A stretch of DNA of 25,260 bases from Candidatus Poribacteria bacterium. GTDB taxonomy: Bacteria > Abyssobacteria > SURF-5. Within the stretch, counting starts at the first letter, position 1. The number at the start of each line of letters is the position of its first letter. Both the position numbers and the translations under genes were made by a program. Shown here in pieces: positions 21,197-25,260 of the stretch. Below the pieces are notes generated by a model that saw nothing but the letters and a program-made list of their open reading frames with translations, made no database searches and was not told the DNA's origin. The DNA lies in assembly GCA_016215705.1 (NCBI GenBank), contig JACRIR010000154.1, positions 1 through 25,260 of the forward strand, read 5' to 3'.

Positions 21197-22330
21197 ATGA
21201 AGAAATATCTGCTTATGGCGCCCGGGCCGACCCCGCTTCCGCCACAAGTGCTTCTGGCAATGGCGAAGCCCATTATTCATCACAGGACGGACGAATTCAA
21301 GGCTATCCTCAAGGAAACAAATGAGGGGCTGCAATACGTTTTTCAGACCGCCAATCCGGTCGTTACGATGTCATCGTCCGGCACGGGCGCGATGGAGGCG
21401 GCTGTTGTCAATACGCTATCGCGCGGCGACTGCGCGCTTGTCGTGAGAGGCGGCAAATTCGGCGAGCGATGGGGCGAACTGTGTGAGGCATATGGCGTTG
21501 AGACGATGATGCTCGACGTCGAGTGGGGGAAGGCCGTCGAGCCGTCTCAGATCGAATCCGCCCTCAAGAAACATCCCGAGATAAAGGCAATATTTACTAC
21601 CCTTTGCGAGACCAGCACATGCGTCCGCAATGACATTGAGGCAATCGGGAAGATTGCATCCGGGCATCAAGCGGTCCTGGTTGTCGACGCGATCAGCGGT
21701 CTCTGCGCGGACGAACTCAAGACTGACGCGTGGGGTGTGGATATTGTGGTGGCAGGCTCGCAGAAGGCGCTTATGCTTCCGCCGGGTCTTGCGTTTGTAA
21801 GCGTCAGCCCGAAGGCGCAGGAGCTGATGAAGAAATCGACGTTACCCAAATTTTACCTTTCATTTGCTAAGGCGCTGAAAAGCCTGGCTAAGACTGACAC
21901 GCCGTTCACCTCCTCCGTCTCGCTGATTTACGGCCTGAAGGAATCGCTTACGCTCCTCAAATCTGAAGGAGTGGATAATGTCGTCAAGCGACACGCCCGT
22001 CTGGCCAAAACGACTCGCGAGGCAGCGCGCGCTCTCGGGCTCGAGCTTTTCTCCAAGGCGCCGTCCAATGTGGCCACGGCCATCTTGATGCCCGCCGGAA
22101 TTGACGCCGACGCGCTCCGAAAGAAGCTTACCCGTGACTACAGCATAACGGTCGCGGGCGGGCAGGATAAATTGAAAGGGAAGATAGTCCGCGTCGCCCA
22201 TTTGGGATATTGCGAAGAGTCCGACGTCATAACGGTGATTTCCGCACTCGAAATGTTGCTGAATCAGTTCGGCCACAAATGCGAGCCGGGGGCGGGCGTG
22301 GCCGCGGCAGAGAAGGTGTTGCTGCAATAA
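21197..22330 (+). CDS. Class V aminotransferase (alanine-glyoxylate/serine-pyruvate type)
   Basis: A 377-residue PLP enzyme of aminotransferase class V. The N-terminal MAPGPTPLPPQVLLAM is typical of the alanine-glyoxylate/serine-pyruvate group. SSSGTGAMEAA (59-69) binds the cofactor phosphate, Asp164 in VVDAISG pairs with the pyridine nitrogen, and Lys190 in AGSQKAL forms the Schiff base. It is followed 38 bases later by serA. Relatives in this arrangement can act as the transaminase of the phosphorylated serine pathway in place of SerC, but serine-glyoxylate activity is equally possible; the sequence does not decide. AGAGGA precedes the ATG. The mRNA leader forms a long hairpin, hinting at post-transcriptional control. 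Confidence 0.92.
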   Translation: MKKYLLMAPGPTPLPPQVLLAMAKPIIHHRTDEFKAILKETNEGLQYVFQTANPVVTMSSSGTGAMEAAVVNTLSRGDCALVVRGGKFGERWGELCEAYGVETMMLDVEWGKAVEPSQIESALKKHPEIKAIFTTLCETSTCVRNDIEAIGKIASGHQAVLVVDAISGLCADELKTDAWGVDIVVAGSQKALMLPPGLAFVSVSPKAQELMKKSTLPKFYLSFAKALKSLAKTDTPFTSSVSLIYGLKESLTLLKSEGVDNVVKRHARLAKTTREAARALGLELFSKAPSNVATAILMPAGIDADALRKKLTRDYSITVAGGQDKLKGKIVRVAHLGYCEESDVITVISALEMLLNQFGHKCEPGAGVAAAEKVLLQ

Positions 22331-22368
22331 TCCAGAATCCGGAATAAGTTGCAGGAGAAAGTAACGAG

Positions 22369-23949
22369 ATGAAGATACTGGTTAGCGATCCTCTCGCGAA
22401 ACAGGGGATCGAAGTCATCAAGCGGCAAAGCGACTTCGATGTGGATGTCAAGACAAAGATGTCCCGCGAGGAATTGCTTCAGACAATAGGCGAATATGAT
22501 GCTCTCATAGTCCGAAGCGAGACGAAGGTGACCGAAGAAGTCATCGAAGCAGGTAAGAAGCTTCGGGTCATCGGCCGGGCGGGTGTGGGAATCGATAATA
22601 TAAACGTTCAGGCCGCCACCAAGCGGGGCGTGATTGTTCTCAATGCTCCCGGCGGCAACACTATCTCGACCGCGGAACACACCATTTCGATGATGCTGTC
22701 GCTCACACGGAATATTCCGCAGGCCTGCTCATCCCTGAAAAACCGTAAATGGGAACGCAAACAGTTCACGGGCGCGGAGGTTTACGGCAAGACCCTTGGC
22801 ATAATCGGTCTCGGCCGCATCGGCAGCGAGGTCGCACGCCGGGCGCACGCGCTCGGGATGAAACTGCTGGGCTATGACCCGATTCTTCTGCCGGACCGAG
22901 CCCGCGCGATCAACGTCGAGCCGGTAGACCTGGACACTCTTGTGAGCAAGTCGGACTTTATCACGGTGCACGTGCCGATGAGCGAACAGACGAGAAATAT
23001 GCTCTCTGTGCGCCAGTTCGAGATGATGAAGCAGGACGTGCGCATCATCAACTGCGCCCGTGGCGGCATCGTCAACGAGGCCGCTCTCCTCGACGCGCTC
23101 AAGTCGGGAAAAGTCGCGGGCGCCGCGCTCGACGTGTTTGAGAAGGAGCCGCCCCTCGAAAGTCCCCTCCTTGATATGGATTCGGTCATCGTTACGCCGC
23201 ACCTGGGCGCATCAACCGAAGAGGCGCAAGTGAACGTCGCGTGCGATGTCGCCGATCAGGTGGTCAGGGCCCTGCGCGGGGAGCCGGTTCCCTTTGCCGT
23301 GAATGTCCCGCCGATTGATCCCGAGATATACAGGGAGCTCAAACCGTACCTCGAGATGGCGGAGAAGTTGGGCCGGTTCCAGGCGCAATATCCTCAGAGC
23401 GCCGTGCGAGAGTTGGTCGTCGAGGTCTTCGGTGATATCGAGGAGTTCGACGCGCGCCCGATCAGGACAGCGGTGATAAAGGGATTTCTCGAAGTGTTCC
23501 TGCAGGAGAACGTCAATTATGTGAACGCGCCGGTACTCATCGCCGAGCGAAAGATTGCGGTAACCGAACGCAAGGGACAGATGCTGAAGGATTACGCCAA
23601 TCTGATAACGGTCCGGGCGATCACTGACAGGGGCGAGTGTTCGGTGGCAGGCACGCTGTTCAGCCGCACAACGCCGCGAATTGTCCGACTGAATGATTTC
23701 CACCTCGATGCTTTGCCCGAAGGTGTCGTGCTCATATGTCTCAATGAGGACAAGCCGGGCATCATTGGAAACCTCGGGACACTCATGGCGAAGAACAGCA
23801 TCAACATTGCCGCAATGACGCTCGGCAGGACTCACCGGGGAGGAGCGGCCGCAACGATTCTGAATCTGGATGCGGAACTGGGCGCCGACCTCATCGAACA
23901 GGTGAAAAAAATCCAGCACATAAATGATGCGAGAGTGGTGAAACTGTGA
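22369..23949 (+). CDS. serA: D-3-phosphoglycerate dehydrogenase SerA (long form with ACT domain)
   Basis: A 526-residue enzyme that oxidises 3-phosphoglycerate to 3-phosphohydroxypyruvate with NAD, the committed step of serine synthesis. The NAD-binding site is GIIGLGRIGSEVARRA (144-159). The catalytic residues are Arg231 (NCARGG), Glu260 (DVFEKEPP) and His278 (TPHLGAST). An intervening ASB domain (about 310-440) and a C-terminal ACT domain (LICLNEDKPGIIGNLGTLMA, then SINIAAMTLGR) make it the long, potentially serine-inhibited type. GCAGGAG lies upstream of the ATG. It sits between the aminotransferase and galE; its TGA overlaps the GTG start of galE by three of four bases. Confidence 0.97.
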   Translation: MKILVSDPLAKQGIEVIKRQSDFDVDVKTKMSREELLQTIGEYDALIVRSETKVTEEVIEAGKKLRVIGRAGVGIDNINVQAATKRGVIVLNAPGGNTISTAEHTISMMLSLTRNIPQACSSLKNRKWERKQFTGAEVYGKTLGIIGLGRIGSEVARRAHALGMKLLGYDPILLPDRARAINVEPVDLDTLVSKSDFITVHVPMSEQTRNMLSVRQFEMMKQDVRIINCARGGIVNEAALLDALKSGKVAGAALDVFEKEPPLESPLLDMDSVIVTPHLGASTEEAQVNVACDVADQVVRALRGEPVPFAVNVPPIDPEIYRELKPYLEMAEKLGRFQAQYPQSAVRELVVEVFGDIEEFDARPIRTAVIKGFLEVFLQENVNYVNAPVLIAERKIAVTERKGQMLKDYANLITVRAITDRGECSVAGTLFSRTTPRIVRLNDFHLDALPEGVVLICLNEDKPGIIGNLGTLMAKNSINIAAMTLGRTHRGGAAATILNLDAELGADLIEQVKKIQHINDARVVKL

Positions 23950-24929
23950 AAACAATTCTTGTCACCGGTGGCGCCGGTTACATAGGAAGCCACGTCGTCA
24001 AAGAGTTGCTGCGGCAGGGCTATGATACTGTGACGGTTGATAGCCTTGTCACCGGACATCGTGAATCCGTGCTGGGCGGCGAATTGGTCGAGGCCGACCT
24101 TCGGGACCTCACCGCCCTTCGAAGCGTATTCGCGAAGTATCCCGTCGACGCAGTCATGCATTTTGCCGCTTCGTGCTATGTCGGCGAATCAGTCAAAGTC
24201 CCGATGAAATACTACGAGAACAATGTTCTTTCCGGCCTGAACCTGCTTGCGGCGATGGCTGAGGCGAGCGTTCGGCACATCATTTTCTCGTCCACTGCGG
24301 CAGTGTACGGCAATCCTCTTCAGATACCTATTCCCGAAGAGCATCCGCAACTGCCCATCAATCCCTACGGCCAGACCAAGTCCCTCTTCGAGGACATTCT
24401 CCGGAGTCACGAACGGTTGCACGGCATCCGCCACGTCGCTCTCCGCTATTTCAACGCGGCGGGGACCGATCCGGAAGGCGAGATCGGAGAAATACACGAT
24501 CCGGAAACGCATCTTATACCGATTGCTCTGGACGTCGCGCTTGGCCGCATTTTGCACATCGAGATTTTCGGCTCCGACTATAGAACGCCCGACGGCACTT
24601 GTATCCGGGACTTCATCCATGTTTGCGACCTCGCCGACGCGCACATCCGCTGCCTGCGATACCTGTTGGACGGCGGCCCGAGCAACTCCTACAATCTCGG
24701 CGCGGGGCGCGGGTACTCGGTGAAGCAGGTGATAGATGCCGCCGAGCGCGTGAGCGGTCGAGTCATACCGCGCATCAACTCGCCTCGCCGGCCGGGCGAT
24801 CCGCCGGAACTTGTCGCCGGCGCCGCGAAAATAAGGAATGAACTGGGATGGGAGCCCCGACATTCATCCATCGAGGAAATACTCACGACGGCCTGGCAAT
24901 GGCAGAAGAAACTGCGCGGCCGAAAATAG
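23946..24929 (+). CDS. galE: UDP-glucose 4-epimerase
   Basis: A 327-residue extended short-chain dehydrogenase that interconverts UDP-glucose and UDP-galactose (or the N-acetyl forms), feeding surface polysaccharide synthesis. The NAD motif is VTGGAGYIGSH (6-16). The catalytic set is SSTAAVYG (115-122) with Tyr141 and Lys145 in NPYGQTKSLFED. Further GalE signatures are LRYFNAAGTDPEGEIGE and DGTCIRDFIHVCDLADAH. Length is normal. The GTG start overlaps the serA stop, so it is translationally coupled to SerA, an unusual metabolic pairing that may simply reflect operon growth. A truncated membrane glycosyltransferase-like gene follows. Confidence 0.95.
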   Translation: MKTILVTGGAGYIGSHVVKELLRQGYDTVTVDSLVTGHRESVLGGELVEADLRDLTALRSVFAKYPVDAVMHFAASCYVGESVKVPMKYYENNVLSGLNLLAAMAEASVRHIIFSSTAAVYGNPLQIPIPEEHPQLPINPYGQTKSLFEDILRSHERLHGIRHVALRYFNAAGTDPEGEIGEIHDPETHLIPIALDVALGRILHIEIFGSDYRTPDGTCIRDFIHVCDLADAHIRCLRYLLDGGPSNSYNLGAGRGYSVKQVIDAAERVSGRVIPRINSPRRPGDPPELVAGAAKIRNELGWEPRHSSIEEILTTAWQWQKKLRGRK

Positions 24930-24933
24930 ATAG

Positions 24934-24961
24934 AAATCACAAGTCACGAGTCGCGAGTCCA
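24934..24961. repeat. Heptamer array after galE
   Basis: Four in-phase units fill the spacer between galE and the next gene: AAATCAC (24934), AAGTCAC (24941), GAGTCGC (24948), GAGTCCA (24955). The consensus resembles RAGTCRC. The next gene starts at 24966, so the array takes the place of a normal ribosome site. Confidence 0.6.
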
Positions 24962-24965
24962 TGAA

Positions 24966-25260
24966 ATGGGTAAGAGGGTAGACGGCGGAGAGTTTCTGAT
25001 TCCACTTGCCGCCGCCATTCTCGCGCTTGTGGTCTACTCGAATTCGCTTAAGAACGGCTTCGTCTGGGACGACAACGAACTCATCGTCGACAATCCCGCA
25101 GTTCACAGCCTTTCCGGTATCTCATCCTTCTTTTCAGGGCATTTTTGGTCAGGCTCCGCTCAGCCTGTCGCGCGAGGCTACTACCGGCCGCTCATCTCGC
25201 TCACGTACGCAATCGACTACGCCTTCTGGGGCCCGAATCCCTTCGGGTTCCATTTGATGA
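24966..25260 (+). CDS. Multi-pass membrane protein, GT-C/TMTC-like, N-terminal fragment
   Basis: An open frame begins at ATG 24966 and runs off the right edge after 98 codons without a stop. Residues 10-24 form a first membrane helix (FLIPLAAAILALVVY), followed by the extracytoplasmic segment NSLKNGFVWDDNELIVDNPAV (25-45) and YYRPLISLTYAIDY (72-85). An acidic FVWDD followed by YRPL is the pattern of the N-terminal part of PMT/TMTC-like glycosyltransferases (GT-C fold), which in bacteria often carry C-terminal TPR repeats. Those use polyprenyl-phosphate sugars at the outer face of the membrane. It begins 36 bases after galE, so it is probably in the same operon. The family call is moderate because only the start is visible. 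Confidence 0.7.
   Translation, partial: MGKRVDGGEFLIPLAAAILALVVYSNSLKNGFVWDDNELIVDNPAVHSLSGISSFFSGHFWSGSAQPVARGYYRPLISLTYAIDYAFWGPNPFGFHLM

Overview
The window is an ordinary-looking chromosomal segment from a Gram-negative bacterium with moderately GC-rich codon use. It holds 22 protein genes that I can support: 20 complete larger genes, one 24-codon gene, and one gene cut by the right edge. I see no tRNA, rRNA, CRISPR array, prophage or transposase gene. The mix of genes (octaheme hydroxylamine-oxidoreductase-like cytochrome, acyl-CoA dehydrogenase with enoyl-CoA hydratase, B12-type radical SAM enzyme, MutL with the endonuclease motif) and the repeat-filled spacers suggest an anaerobic or facultative, uncultured lineage. 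The phylum cannot be fixed from the sequence alone.

Layout. 49-1482 (minus): dedA-like gene and surE, read from one promoter. 1608-2915 (minus): spinster-like MFS transporter, with a heptamer repeat array in its leader. 3221-4651 (plus): B12-binding radical SAM protein, divergent from the transporter. 4762-7527 (plus): acyl-CoA dehydrogenase, REP-like hairpin, enoyl-CoA hydratase, small phosphoribosyltransferase. 7613-12728 (minus): mutL-miaA, a second REP-like hairpin, then membrane-anchored cyclophilin, PflX-like radical SAM protein and Crp/Fnr regulator. 12729-13428: a 700-base region with a tiny lysine-rich gene (minus) under a perfect consensus sigma-70 promoter and bracketed by 15-base inverted repeats, followed by the promoter of the octaheme cytochrome (plus, 13429-14799). 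14938-15933 (minus): fabH. 16218-17354 (plus): GNAT-like protein. 17330-19853 (minus): yjbQ, rlmN, PAP2 phosphatase. 20091-20921 (minus): patatin. 21197-25260 (plus): class V aminotransferase, serA, galE and a truncated GT-C/TMTC-like membrane protein.

How parts may work together. The aminotransferase and SerA form a serine-biosynthesis pair behind a structured leader. The acyl-CoA dehydrogenase and hydratase catalyse consecutive beta-oxidation steps. The cytochrome promoter carries a CRP-type operator at a class II position, and the window encodes a Crp/Fnr protein with matching recognition-helix residues.

Most unusual points: (1) degenerate 7-base arrays, each with its own sequence but the same period, at about six or seven gene boundaries; (2) the lysine-rich mini-gene, its consensus promoter and mutually exclusive inverted repeats; (3) the class II Crp/Fnr promoter of the HAO-like cytochrome; (4) the long hairpin leader of the aminotransferase-serA operon; (5) the dispersed REP-like palindromes.
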